Positions 16,649 through 25,278 of a stretch of 64,000 bases of DNA are shown piece after piece (the first letter of the stretch is position 1; each line of letters opens with the position of its first letter). A program made the translations under genes and the position numbers. Under the pieces are notes generated by a model that was not told the DNA's origin, did no database searches, and was given only the letters and a program-made list of their open reading frames with translations. The DNA is from Cutibacterium equinum (GTDB lineage Bacteria; Actinomycetota; Actinomycetes; Propionibacteriales; Propionibacteriaceae), in assembly GCF_028021195.1 (NCBI RefSeq), contig NZ_CP115668.1, positions 372,001 to 436,000 on the forward strand. The letters run 5' to 3'.

Positions 16649-17863
16649 CTAGAGAGCCTCGCTGACTGTCGTCTCAGCATCCTTAACGCGCAGCGTTCCG
16701 TCCATGAGAGCGGGTAGCAGGGTGTCGCGTAGAGCGGCGAGGGTGGAAGACTCACGGAGTGCGGAACTTGATGTCGCATGCAGAGGCCCGGCGAGCGAGT
16801 CGAAATGTTGCAACGCCGCGTTTTCGGGTAACGCGAAACTCATCTTCCGGAAAGCCTTCCTTGGCAATTCGAGGAAGGTAGCGCCGTTGGCCATAGCGAC
16901 GAATTCAGGCACCCTCTGTTGCATCTCGGCGAGTAGCCACCAGCGTAAGGTCGGATCGTGCGGCTGGACGACGATGAAACCCTGGTTCACCGCAGTGGGA
17001 ACTTGCGCGATGGCAAAGGCCCCGATGGTTGCCCGTGAGGTCATGAGGATGGATCCAACGGGATAGAGCGGAGAAGAGCACGCAGTCAGTCCCGCCTTCG
17101 TGATCTTGCGCGGTGTGTCCTCGAGATACGGTGCCGGAAGAGCCGTGATGTCGCTAGGGGCTGCCCACGGAATGTCACCCTCCCAGTAGGCATCCACCTT
17201 CGTGCTGGGGGTGGCGCCACCACCGATCTCAGCGACATCGGTGAAGGCGGTACGTGTACAGACTCCGCCCGATTTGATGTGGCGGTGGTGGGCTCCAACC
17301 AACTCAAGCGAGGTCGCGACAAGGGCGCGGTTGGCGGCGATCTTGTCGTCCAAGGCGCCCAGGACTTCCGCGATTGCCTGTTGCTTTGGAAGCGGCGGAA
17401 GAACCAGTGGAACTTCACGAAGAATCTGGGTATTCAGGTTCAGCATCGTCGCGCCCACAGCATGACCGCGGACCCACTTGCGAACTTCGTCGGTCTGCAA
17501 AAGATAAGCGAGGAACGTGGAGTCTGCGAAGTGTGACTTTGGCACGCGAACTAGCAGGGAACCAGTTCCGCACATGGCTGGTAGATCGGTTTCCAAGACC
17601 AAGGCGCACTTCTCCACGTCGCCGCGCCGCGAATACACGATGTCTCCAGCTTGGAGCGTGTGGCGACTGAGGCCTGATGCTCTGCGCGTAGTCACATGGG
17701 CGATTGAGGAGTGATCGAGTCTGCCGTTGCGGATATCTTGAGGCATAACGACGGCGACACCGGAATTTGAATAATCGTGCGCGTGAAGTTGGCTACCAAA
17801 CGGGCCCGTTTGAACAATTCCGCCCGCTTCATCGACCAATTCGCCTAGCGTGGTGGTTCGCAT
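16649..17863 (-). CDS. hsdS: Type I restriction-modification specificity subunit HsdS
   Basis: The 404-residue protein has two target recognition domains. TRD1 is residues 1-150, with GDIVYSRRGDVEKCALV and LREVPLVLPPLPKQQAIAEVLGALDDKIAANRAL, the conserved linker helix. TRD2 follows with GGGATPSTKVDAYWEGDIPWAAPSDI, PVGSILMTSRATIGAFAI and a C-terminal helix TLAALRDTLLPALMDGTLRV. It sets the bipartite DNA target for methylation and cleavage. The start is ATG 17863, overlapping the hsdM stop by one base. It looks intact, with no internal repeats that would suggest shuffling. Base composition is a little less GC-rich than its neighbours, as is common for specificity genes. Confidence 0.93.
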   Translation of the reverse strand: MRTTTLGELVDEAGGIVQTGPFGSQLHAHDYSNSGVAVVMPQDIRNGRLDHSSIAHVTTRRASGLSRHTLQAGDIVYSRRGDVEKCALVLETDLPAMCGTGSLLVRVPKSHFADSTFLAYLLQTDEVRKWVRGHAVGATMLNLNTQILREVPLVLPPLPKQQAIAEVLGALDDKIAANRALVATSLELVGAHHRHIKSGGVCTRTAFTDVAEIGGGATPSTKVDAYWEGDIPWAAPSDITALPAPYLEDTPRKITKAGLTACSSPLYPVGSILMTSRATIGAFAIAQVPTAVNQGFIVVQPHDPTLRWWLLAEMQQRVPEFVAMANGATFLELPRKAFRKMSFALPENAALQHFDSLAGPLHATSSSALRESSTLAALRDTLLPALMDGTLRVKDAETTVSEAL

Positions 17864-19557
17864 CACAGCCTCCCCAGTTGCTCACGCACAACCGCTTGCA
17901 AGCGGTCGGACTCGGCGAACTGTTCCCGGAGTTGCGTAGTGAGGCGGGCGATCTTCTCGTCGAGCGGCTCGTCGTCAGCCTCGGCCTCGGCCATGCCGAC
18001 ATAACGACCCGGGGTCAGCGCGTAGCCGGCCTCCTTGATCTCGGCGAGGCTCACCGAGCGGCAGAAGCCCGGGATGTCGCGGTAGGCTCCGTCCGGGAAA
18101 GTGGTCTCGACAGGCTCAGTACCTGTTCCCGTCCCCTCGGCGGACTCAGGAGCCGGGGAGGAAGACTCGGTCGCCGTGGCGTCCTTGGTGCCCAGATCGA
18201 GCACTTCCATGCCGCGCCACAGGTGGTAGGCGTCGGCGATCTGCTTGATGTCGGCGTCGCTGAAGGCGCGCTCGGCGCGGGTAACCATGTGGCCTAAGTT
18301 GCGCGCATCGATAAACAGCACCTCGCCGCGGCGGTCCACGGAACCTCCCCGACCGGCCGACTTGTCCTTGGCAAAGAACCAGATGCACACCGGAATCCCG
18401 GTGGAGCGAAACAGCTTCTCGGGCAACGCCACCATGCAGCTCACCAGGTCGTTTTCCACCAGCTGGGCGCGGATCTCACCTTCGCCGCCCGACTTCGATG
18501 TCATCGACCCATTGGCCATCACCACGCCCGCCGTGCCAGTGGGCTTCAACTTCGAGATGATGTGCTGAAGCCAGGCGTAGTTCGCGTTCTTAGCCGGTGG
18601 TACGCCGTAGGTCCAGCGGCTGTCCGACTCCACCCGGTTCCAGTCCTTGATGTTGAACGGCGGGTTGGCCATCACGTAGTCCATCTGCACGCCCTGGTGC
18701 AGGTCCAGCGAGAAGGTATCGCCCCAGCGCGGCCCCAAGTTGCCGTTCAGGCCGTGAATGGCGAGGTTCATCTTCGCCATCCGCCAGGTGCTCTCCACGT
18801 TCTCCTGCCCGTAGACCGACAGCTTCATCGGGTCGTCATCGTGCGCGGCCAGGAACTTCTCCGCCTGCACGAACATGCCGCCCGAACCACAGCACGGGTC
18901 GTAGACCCGGCCTTCGCGGGGCTGCAACACCTCGACGATGGTGCGCACCACGCTGGCCGGTGTGTAGAACTCGCCACCCCGGCGTCCCTCCGATAAGGCG
19001 AACTTCGCCAGAAAATACTCGTACACCTCGCCCAGCAGGTCACGCGCCCGGCTAGCACCCTGTCCGCTGAACCGCAGCGAGTTCAGCAGGTCCAGCAGTT
19101 CTGCCAGCCGACGGTGGTCGACGCTGGAGTTGTTGAAGACGCGCGGCAGCGTGCCCGCCAACGACGGATTGTCTGACATCAACAGGTCCATCGCCTCGTT
19201 GAGACGCTGGCCGATCGTCTTGGCGTCGTTCACCTTCGCCATCTGCACCAGATGGGGCCAGCGGGCATCCTCGTCCACCCAGAAGACGTTCGAGGCGGTG
19301 TACTCGTCACGGTCCTCCAGAGTCTCGGCGATCGCCTCGGCGTCATAGCCTTCCTCGGTCAGCTCGGCGGTCAGCGCGCTAGCCCGCGCCGTGAACGCAT
19401 CCGAGACGTACTTGAGGAAGACCAGCCCCAGCACCACGTCCTTGTACTGAGAAGCATCCATCGAGCCGCGCAGCTTGTCGGCAGCCTTCCACAGGGTGTC
19501 CTTCAGCTCCTTGTCGGTGCTGGGTAACAGTGCGTCCTGTTTCTTCCTGGGTGCCAT
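17863..19557 (-). CDS. hsdM: Type I restriction-modification N6-adenine methyltransferase HsdM
   Basis: The 564-residue protein carries an N-terminal helical HsdM domain (DKELKDTLWKAADKLRGSMDASQYKDVVLGLVFLKYVSDAF). SAM motif I is DPCCGSGGMFVQAEKF (about residue 220), catalytic motif IV is NPPFN (about 295), and EKLFRSTGIPVCIWF follows. It methylates adenine in the HsdS target. The start is ATG 19557; the longer open frame to 19758 lies inside the upstream gene in another frame. Start and upstream stop overlap (TGATG), and the HsdS start overlaps its own stop. The catalytic residues look complete. Confidence 0.95.
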   Translation of the reverse strand: MAPRKKQDALLPSTDKELKDTLWKAADKLRGSMDASQYKDVVLGLVFLKYVSDAFTARASALTAELTEEGYDAEAIAETLEDRDEYTASNVFWVDEDARWPHLVQMAKVNDAKTIGQRLNEAMDLLMSDNPSLAGTLPRVFNNSSVDHRRLAELLDLLNSLRFSGQGASRARDLLGEVYEYFLAKFALSEGRRGGEFYTPASVVRTIVEVLQPREGRVYDPCCGSGGMFVQAEKFLAAHDDDPMKLSVYGQENVESTWRMAKMNLAIHGLNGNLGPRWGDTFSLDLHQGVQMDYVMANPPFNIKDWNRVESDSRWTYGVPPAKNANYAWLQHIISKLKPTGTAGVVMANGSMTSKSGGEGEIRAQLVENDLVSCMVALPEKLFRSTGIPVCIWFFAKDKSAGRGGSVDRRGEVLFIDARNLGHMVTRAERAFSDADIKQIADAYHLWRGMEVLDLGTKDATATESSSPAPESAEGTGTGTEPVETTFPDGAYRDIPGFCRSVSLAEIKEAGYALTPGRYVGMAEAEADDEPLDEKIARLTTQLREQFAESDRLQAVVREQLGRL

Positions 19558-21455
19558 CACTGGCCCTCCTTCTTCTCGGTCGTGGTGAGCGTCACTGCGC
19601 CACAGGGCACGCAACGCATCACCACGCGGCGGAGCTCGTCCACCACATTCTGTCGGTCCTGCAACTGGCGCTCGCACCGCTCCAGCAAAGCCAGCGTGTC
19701 GTCGGTAGCCCTGCGGTCCCGGGCTATGGGGACCTGCCAAGTACGCCACGCACCGCACCCGGCAGGAAGCTCATTGATGACGGCCGCGACGGACCGCGGT
19801 GAGATGGGCGCACGGGAATCGAGACGGAGTACCCGCGCTGGATAAGCGACGACTGCGCTACCTTCGTCGTCCACCTGGGCGACCGGCTTCCCGGTCGAGC
19901 AGAAGACCACGTCGCCAGGCTGGGTCACCTTCGCCTCGGGAGCCTGCCGGGTCAGCTGCAGCATGTCGACGGGTTGCGGTGCGCGGCGGGCTAACCCGGC
20001 AGCGGTCCACAGCCTGGACGACCCCTCGGGGAGCGCCTCGACGTTGAGTCGTGTACCGGACACCACCTTCGCCAGCCGCTGCTGGGCCAGCTCACCCAGC
20101 ACCGCCACCGACGGTGTGCGGCCGGTGGCCACCCGCGCCGTGATGCCCTTCATCGGACTCGGCTCGGAAACCGTGAGCCTGGTGAGCAATTGCTGGATTT
20201 TGGCCGCGTCATCACCGGGTGCACTGGGCAGCCCCACCGGCACGGTCTGGCCCAGCGTTACCAGCGACCTGGAGCGCGTTAGGAGGGAGGGGAGTGCCAC
20301 CGGGTGCAGCAACTCGATGCAGCGGCGACTATCTTGCTGGGCCACAGCCACCAGATCATCCAATAGCCGCTGGCGTAAGGCGCTGTTCAACGGGGTGCCA
20401 CTGAGGTCACCGACGAAGGGGCGGGCATCCGCCGTTCCATCCATCAGCCACAACGCCAGATGCCCCCGCGCCCCATCGGCCAAGAGACCCTGGGGGAGTC
20501 GCACCACAGCGCGCACCAAGTGGTCACGCAGGACAGCGTCGCGACGCCTCGTGGAGCTGCCCAGCGGGTCGACGAGGATCTGGGCTGGACCAATCACGAG
20601 GGCCCGTGTGCCCGGCGCGAGTTGGAGCGAGAGCTGGTCGAGGTCATCTAGTGCTGCGTGCACGTCGGACTCCAAGCGGGCGAGGATGACGCTGCCTTCG
20701 GCTAGCTGCCAGTCGTCGTCGAACGAGGGTGTGCGCGCGACGAGGTGGCGCACCGCCAGACGCTGTCGCGCCATCCGATGACCGGCACCCTCGCCGGGCA
20801 GGACTAGCCCGACATCCTGGAGGTCCTCGTCGCGCATCAGGTTCACCAGCACGTCGTTGGCGGTCCCGTTAACGTCCACGAGCTCCCCGCCCGAGGACAG
20901 CAAGGCCTTGGCGGCTGTGCTAACCAGGGCGACGAAGTCTTCGGCGAGGCGGGGTGTGTTCGCGGTCCGACGCGTCACCTCCTGCACCAGCCGGTCGTGG
21001 GCGTCGGAGGTTGTCCAGGCTGCCTCGACTAGCGCGTCAGCCTCATGAGAGAGCCTCTCGACGTCGAGCGCCTCGACCTCCGACCAGAGCCAGTCATCGT
21101 CGGGGTCGGCCTCCTCGACGGCATCGAGGAGATCCTCGGTGTCCATGCTCACCAACGGGCAGTCGACGATGCTCCGCGCAGCCACCATCGCGGTCAGGGC
21201 TTGCATTTCCTTCGTGCCACGGCCCGCGTTGAAGGTGGTTTCGAGGGCGAGGTCGAGTCGGGGCTGGGGATTGTTGCCCCGGCCGGTCCGCTCCAGCCAG
21301 TCGAGCACCTCGTCGGCTGCATAGCGGCCCGTGGGGGACGGGGAAGGAAACGGGGCGCCGGCGACAGGGCGCTTGAGCCACATCGTCGCCACGGCGCGCT
21401 TGACGTGGCACAGCCGGGCGATCTGCCCCAGAGACAGCGTCTGCTGAGTTGTCAT
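19557..21455 (-). CDS. Degenerate HsdM/HsdS-like protein with N-terminal HTH
   Basis: The 632-residue protein is the first gene of the restriction operon, with an AAGGAGG site before its ATG. Residues about 8-60 look like a MerR/excisionase-type helix-turn-helix (LGQIARLCHVKRAVATMWLKR...GRYAADEVLDWLE). The middle can be laid against the HsdM next door: VDVNGTANDVLV stands where DPxxGSG should be, RMARQRLAVRHL matches RMAKMNLAIHGL, and VRAVVRLPQGLLADGARGHLALWLM matches VSCMVALPEKLFRSTGIPVCIWF. The NPPF motif is missing. The C-terminus resembles an HsdS recognition domain (GDVVFCSTGKPVAQ ... VINELPAGCGAWRTWQVPI). I infer a catalytically dead methylase-specificity homologue, perhaps a regulatory or DNA-binding partner. 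Confidence 0.72.
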   Translation of the reverse strand: MTTQQTLSLGQIARLCHVKRAVATMWLKRPVAGAPFPSPSPTGRYAADEVLDWLERTGRGNNPQPRLDLALETTFNAGRGTKEMQALTAMVAARSIVDCPLVSMDTEDLLDAVEEADPDDDWLWSEVEALDVERLSHEADALVEAAWTTSDAHDRLVQEVTRRTANTPRLAEDFVALVSTAAKALLSSGGELVDVNGTANDVLVNLMRDEDLQDVGLVLPGEGAGHRMARQRLAVRHLVARTPSFDDDWQLAEGSVILARLESDVHAALDDLDQLSLQLAPGTRALVIGPAQILVDPLGSSTRRRDAVLRDHLVRAVVRLPQGLLADGARGHLALWLMDGTADARPFVGDLSGTPLNSALRQRLLDDLVAVAQQDSRRCIELLHPVALPSLLTRSRSLVTLGQTVPVGLPSAPGDDAAKIQQLLTRLTVSEPSPMKGITARVATGRTPSVAVLGELAQQRLAKVVSGTRLNVEALPEGSSRLWTAAGLARRAPQPVDMLQLTRQAPEAKVTQPGDVVFCSTGKPVAQVDDEGSAVVAYPARVLRLDSRAPISPRSVAAVINELPAGCGAWRTWQVPIARDRRATDDTLALLERCERQLQDRQNVVDELRRVVMRCVPCGAVTLTTTEKKEGQ

Positions 21456-21514
21456 GGTTCCTCCTTCCGCTGCAAGCAGCTTACTGGAGTAGACGCCTTT
21501 GATATATGAAGTAG

Positions 21515-21534
21515 CTGATAAGGAGACTTATCAG
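21515..21534. promoter_or_regulatory. Operator-like palindrome upstream of the restriction operon
   Basis: CTGATAAG (21515-21522) and CTTATCAG (21527-21534) form an 8-bp perfect inverted repeat with a 4-base centre, about 60 bp upstream of the first operon gene, in an AT-rich pocket. A TATAT-containing stretch between it and the gene could be the -10, which would put the palindrome near the -35. The XRE or HTH protein of the same operon is a candidate binder. Confidence 0.45.
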
Positions 21535-21685
21535 AGTGATGTAAATTGAAATAAGCGCAGGCTACATCGACGTTCGGACATAGCCGCAGCAGCTCGCTGA
21601 GGGGCCGTGTCACACAAGCAGAGATGAAAGAGTTCGCTGCGTTCGACGGCGAGAATCAGGGCACGCCCCCCATGGCCACACAGAA

Positions 21686-21724
21686 CACGACGAGGCCCTC
21701 GGAAGAACCGGGGGCCTCGTCGTG
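21686..21724 (-). terminator. Terminator hairpin downstream of the ugpC-like gene
   Basis: CACGACGAGGCCC (21686-21698) and GGGCCTCGTCGTG (21712-21724) are 13-bp perfect complements around a 13-base loop, starting 18 bases after the stop of the ABC ATPase gene. On the minus strand a short T-rich run (TTCTGTGT) follows. Confidence 0.7.
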
Positions 21725-21741
21725 TCTGCGGAAACCGAGGC

Positions 21742-22842
<1,101 letters not shown>

Positions 22843-23039
22843 GACCGTTGTTCCTTTCCACGGGCAGGTACGTGCCCGACGATCCGTTGTGGAAATCCGG
22901 CGAGCTGAGGTTGCCGCCGGGATCCCCGCGAGTGTTGCGAGGACCTGGTGTCGATCATAAGGGACATTGCCCGCGATGGTGGCAAGAGGCTGGCCGAAAG
23001 GAGTGTTTTGCCTTGTCGGCTGGTGCACCTCGGGGCTGA

Positions 23040-23076
23040 GCCGTGGGCCACCCTGCGTGTGGGTCCGGCCCACGGC
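23040..23076 (-). terminator. Inverted repeat downstream of the small-protein operon
   Basis: GCCGTGGGCC (23040-23049) and GGCCCACGGC (23067-23076) are exact complements with a 17-base loop, 43 bases beyond the last small ORF on the minus strand. It probably separates that operon from the ugpC-like gene. The remaining spacer, 22843-23039, shows no gene. Confidence 0.5.
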
Positions 23077-23118
23077 CCGGTGGGCTGGGCCTCATCGCAC
23101 CGGGCTACGAGCTGGGGG

Positions 23119-23244
23119 TCAGGGCTGCTCCCACAGCGGGCCCCTGCACTTGAGCCCCGCAATGATCGTGGCGTCGTACCACCAGCACATCACTGCCAAG
23201 AGGATGACTTCGATAATCAAGATGATCATTATTTTCTTTGACAT
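23119..23244 (-). CDS. Small membrane protein, 41 aa (third ORF of small operon)
   Basis: ATG at 23244 to TGA at 23119 encodes 41 residues: a short basic start (MSKKI), a hydrophobic stretch of about 15 residues (MIILIIEVILLAVM), a tryptophan-rich junction (CWWYDATII), and a tail with one cysteine ending GPLWEQP. One transmembrane helix is likely. Its start lies within the end of the preceding ORF (16-bp overlap), a sign of translational coupling. No homologue is recognised. It is too short to judge by coding statistics, so the evidence is the membrane pattern and overlap. Confidence 0.5.
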   Translation of the reverse strand: MSKKIMIILIIEVILLAVMCWWYDATIIAGLKCRGPLWEQP

Positions 23245-23381
23245 TTCACAGCCTCACTGGAGCCGTTGTCCAAGCATGAGCCAATTCCATTGACTTGGCC
23301 CCAGAGGGACAATACAAACAATACCATGACGACCGTTCCCAGAACCCATGCGAGAATGGTCCAGTTCTTTTCATTCTTCAT
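23229..23381 (-). CDS. Small membrane protein, 50 aa (second ORF of small operon)
   Basis: ATG at 23381 to TAA at 23229 encodes 50 residues. A charged N-terminus MKNEKN is followed by one transmembrane helix (about residues 7-28: ILAWVLGTVVMVLFVLSLWG) and a polar tail with two cysteines (GIGSCLDNGSSEAVKCQRK) that could form a disulfide outside the membrane. The start overlaps the stop of the ORF before it (ATGA) and no separate ribosome-binding site is evident, so it is probably translated by coupling. The function is unknown. Confidence 0.55.
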   Translation of the reverse strand: MKNEKNWTILAWVLGTVVMVLFVLSLWGQVNGIGSCLDNGSSEAVKCQRK

Positions 23382-23482
23382 TCGAGCACCAACTTGGCTT
23401 CATATGGTGATGTCATGGAGTGCCGGCCTTCGGTTGTAGCTCTCACTACAGCCGCAACCGTCGTTTTTCCTGTGTTGGGCAT
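23378..23482 (-). CDS. Short ORF, 34 aa (first ORF of small operon)
   Basis: ATG at 23482 is preceded by GAGGAAGGA five bases upstream, a strong ribosome-binding site, and opens a 34-codon frame beginning MPNTGKTTVAAVV and ending YEAKLVLE. It is soluble, with no recognised motif. The stop overlaps the next ATG, so it may be a leader peptide whose translation drives the two membrane proteins. The 197 bp between it and sdaA are fairly AT-rich for this genome and presumably carry the promoter; no gene is seen there. Confidence 0.45.
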   Translation of the reverse strand: MPNTGKTTVAAVVRATTEGRHSMTSPYEAKLVLE

Positions 23483-23679
23483 CGTGTCCTTCCTCTGCAC
23501 CAGAGCACGACATCAGGTTGAGCAGGCAGATCGTCCTTGCTCAATCTGGTCGCTGGGTGATGCCATCACGCTACTGCGGTGCCCCAGCTATTGATACGGT
23601 GCATCGCGTTTTCTTAGGCGGTTTTCAGTTCTCTTGGACAATTTTAGGGATGTGCGTCAAGAATTGATGTGCGCAGTCG

Positions 23680-25110
23680 TCAGCACTCGACGATATTGAC
23701 CGCGAGGCCACCCCGTGCCGTCTCCTTGTATTTCACCTTCATGTCGCGCCCGGTCTCCATCATCGTCTTCATGACCTGATCCAGGCTGACGATCTGGGAG
23801 CCGTCACCTGCCATGGCCAGACGGGCGGCCGTCACGGCCTTGATAGCACCCAGGGCATTGCGCTCGATACACGGAATCTGAACCAAGCCACCGACGGGAT
23901 CACAGGTGAGACCAAGGTGGTGCTCGAGACCGATCTCGGCGGCGTTGCAGACCTGGGCAGGCGTCCCGCCCATGACCTGAGCCAGACCGGCCGCCGCCAT
24001 GGAACATGCCACGCCAACCTCGCCCTGGCAGCCCACTTCAGCTCCCGAGATGGACGCCGACTGCTGGTAGATCTCGCCGATGGCCCCGGCAGCCAGCAGG
24101 AAGTCGACGATGAGGTCGTCGTCACCGGTGTTGACGCCGGGAGTACCCGAGTCAATGTCGGAACCGGGGGAGAGGAACTTCACCGCAAAGTGCAGACAGG
24201 ACGGGATGATGCCGGCTGCGCCATTGGTGGGAGCGGTGACGATACGACCACCCGCGGCGTTTTCCTCATTGACCGCCAAGGCCCACACCGTCAGCCAGTC
24301 GACTGATCCGAAGGGTTCCGGCTCGCCAGGGGTGATCTGCTCGCGAGTCACAAGGTCGCGATGCATCTTCATGGCGCGGCGACGCACGTGCAGCCCGCCC
24401 GGAAGCACACCAGCGCGAGAACAACCGCGTTCGACGCATTCGTGCATGACGGTCCAGATGTCCAGCAGCTCGCTACGCACATGTTCCTCGTCGCGAATGG
24501 TCATCTCATTGGCCATGGCGACCTCGGGGATGCTCATCCGGTAGTCAGAGCACTGCTCCAGCAGCTGCTTGCCGGTTTTGAAGGGGTAGGGGACCGGGGC
24601 CGAGTCGCGGACGATGGCGGGGTGCTCGTCCTCGCCGTGCTCAACGACGAAGCCGCCGCCGATGGAGTAGAAGGTGCGCTCGGCGACAACCTCCTGGCCG
24701 GACCATGCCGTGAACGTCATGCCATTGGGATGGAAGGGCAGGGAACGGTTGCGATACAGGATGAGGTCCGCCGTGACGTCGAAGGGGATCTCCCGGCCGC
24801 CGTGGACGGCGTCAAGGGTGATGCGTCCGTCATTGGTGATGGCGGCGGCCCGACTGGGAGTCTCGTCCGTGTCGACGGTGGCGGGGTCTTCTCCCTCCAG
24901 GCCCAGCAGTACGGCTGCCTCCGATCCGTGCCCGTGTCCGGTTGCACCCAGGGAGCCGAAAAGTTCGGCGCGTACTCGGGTGACGTGAGGCCACGCCGGT
25001 GACTGAGCCAGATCCGTCACGAAGACCCGGGCGGCTCGCATGGGGCCGACGGTATGTGAGCTGGACGGACCGATGCCGACCTTGAAGATGTCGAAAACAC
25101 TGACTGCCAC
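23680..25110 (-). CDS. sdaA: L-serine ammonia-lyase (iron-sulfur type, single chain)
   Basis: The 476-residue protein deaminates serine to pyruvate and ammonia. It fuses the beta domain (VFDIFKVGIGPSSSHTVGPMRAA) and the alpha domain. The [4Fe-4S] ligand cysteines are visible in VGCQGEVGVACSMAAAGL, LTCDPVGGLVQIPCIERN and nearby. The last residue is cysteine (NIVEC), as in enzymes whose C-terminal tail enters the active site. The start is GTG at 25110. It is transcribed away from the threonine-catabolism genes that begin 170 bp further on and would consume serine made from threonine-derived glycine by GlyA. Confidence 0.95.
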   Translation of the reverse strand: MAVSVFDIFKVGIGPSSSHTVGPMRAARVFVTDLAQSPAWPHVTRVRAELFGSLGATGHGHGSEAAVLLGLEGEDPATVDTDETPSRAAAITNDGRITLDAVHGGREIPFDVTADLILYRNRSLPFHPNGMTFTAWSGQEVVAERTFYSIGGGFVVEHGEDEHPAIVRDSAPVPYPFKTGKQLLEQCSDYRMSIPEVAMANEMTIRDEEHVRSELLDIWTVMHECVERGCSRAGVLPGGLHVRRRAMKMHRDLVTREQITPGEPEPFGSVDWLTVWALAVNEENAAGGRIVTAPTNGAAGIIPSCLHFAVKFLSPGSDIDSGTPGVNTGDDDLIVDFLLAAGAIGEIYQQSASISGAEVGCQGEVGVACSMAAAGLAQVMGGTPAQVCNAAEIGLEHHLGLTCDPVGGLVQIPCIERNALGAIKAVTAARLAMAGDGSQIVSLDQVMKTMMETGRDMKVKYKETARGGLAVNIVEC

Positions 25111-25278
25111 GACATCAATGGTGCCAAAGACTCAGGGGCGGCATCAGCAAGTTTCGCCGAACCCCTTGATTTATTCGTCAGGGTGGTCCAAGCTACTGCT
25201 CAAGCACAAAGTGAAACCATCTTTTGAAAGATGCCGTTACAAGGACCGTGAAGGCGTCTCGAGACGGGAGTGTTGACA

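Noticed and set aside
19558-19758. Extended N-terminus for HsdM
   Set aside because: The extra 67 codons overlap the upstream gene in another frame and read as arginine- and glycine-rich shadow sequence; ATG 19557 gives the normal HsdM start.
11589-21455. Restriction island as part of a prophage or transposon
   Set aside because: No integrase, transposase, tRNA attachment site or flanking direct repeat was seen at either edge, so recent mobile-element carriage is unsupported.
22843-23073. Extended N-terminus for the UgpC-like ATPase
   Set aside because: The 77 extra residues match nothing in the family, and ATG 22842 has a ribosome-binding site.
22948-23594. Plus-strand open frames in the gap between the ugpC-like gene and sdaA
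   Set aside because: No ribosome-binding sites or domain features; the minus-strand small ORFs have better start signals and overlaps.
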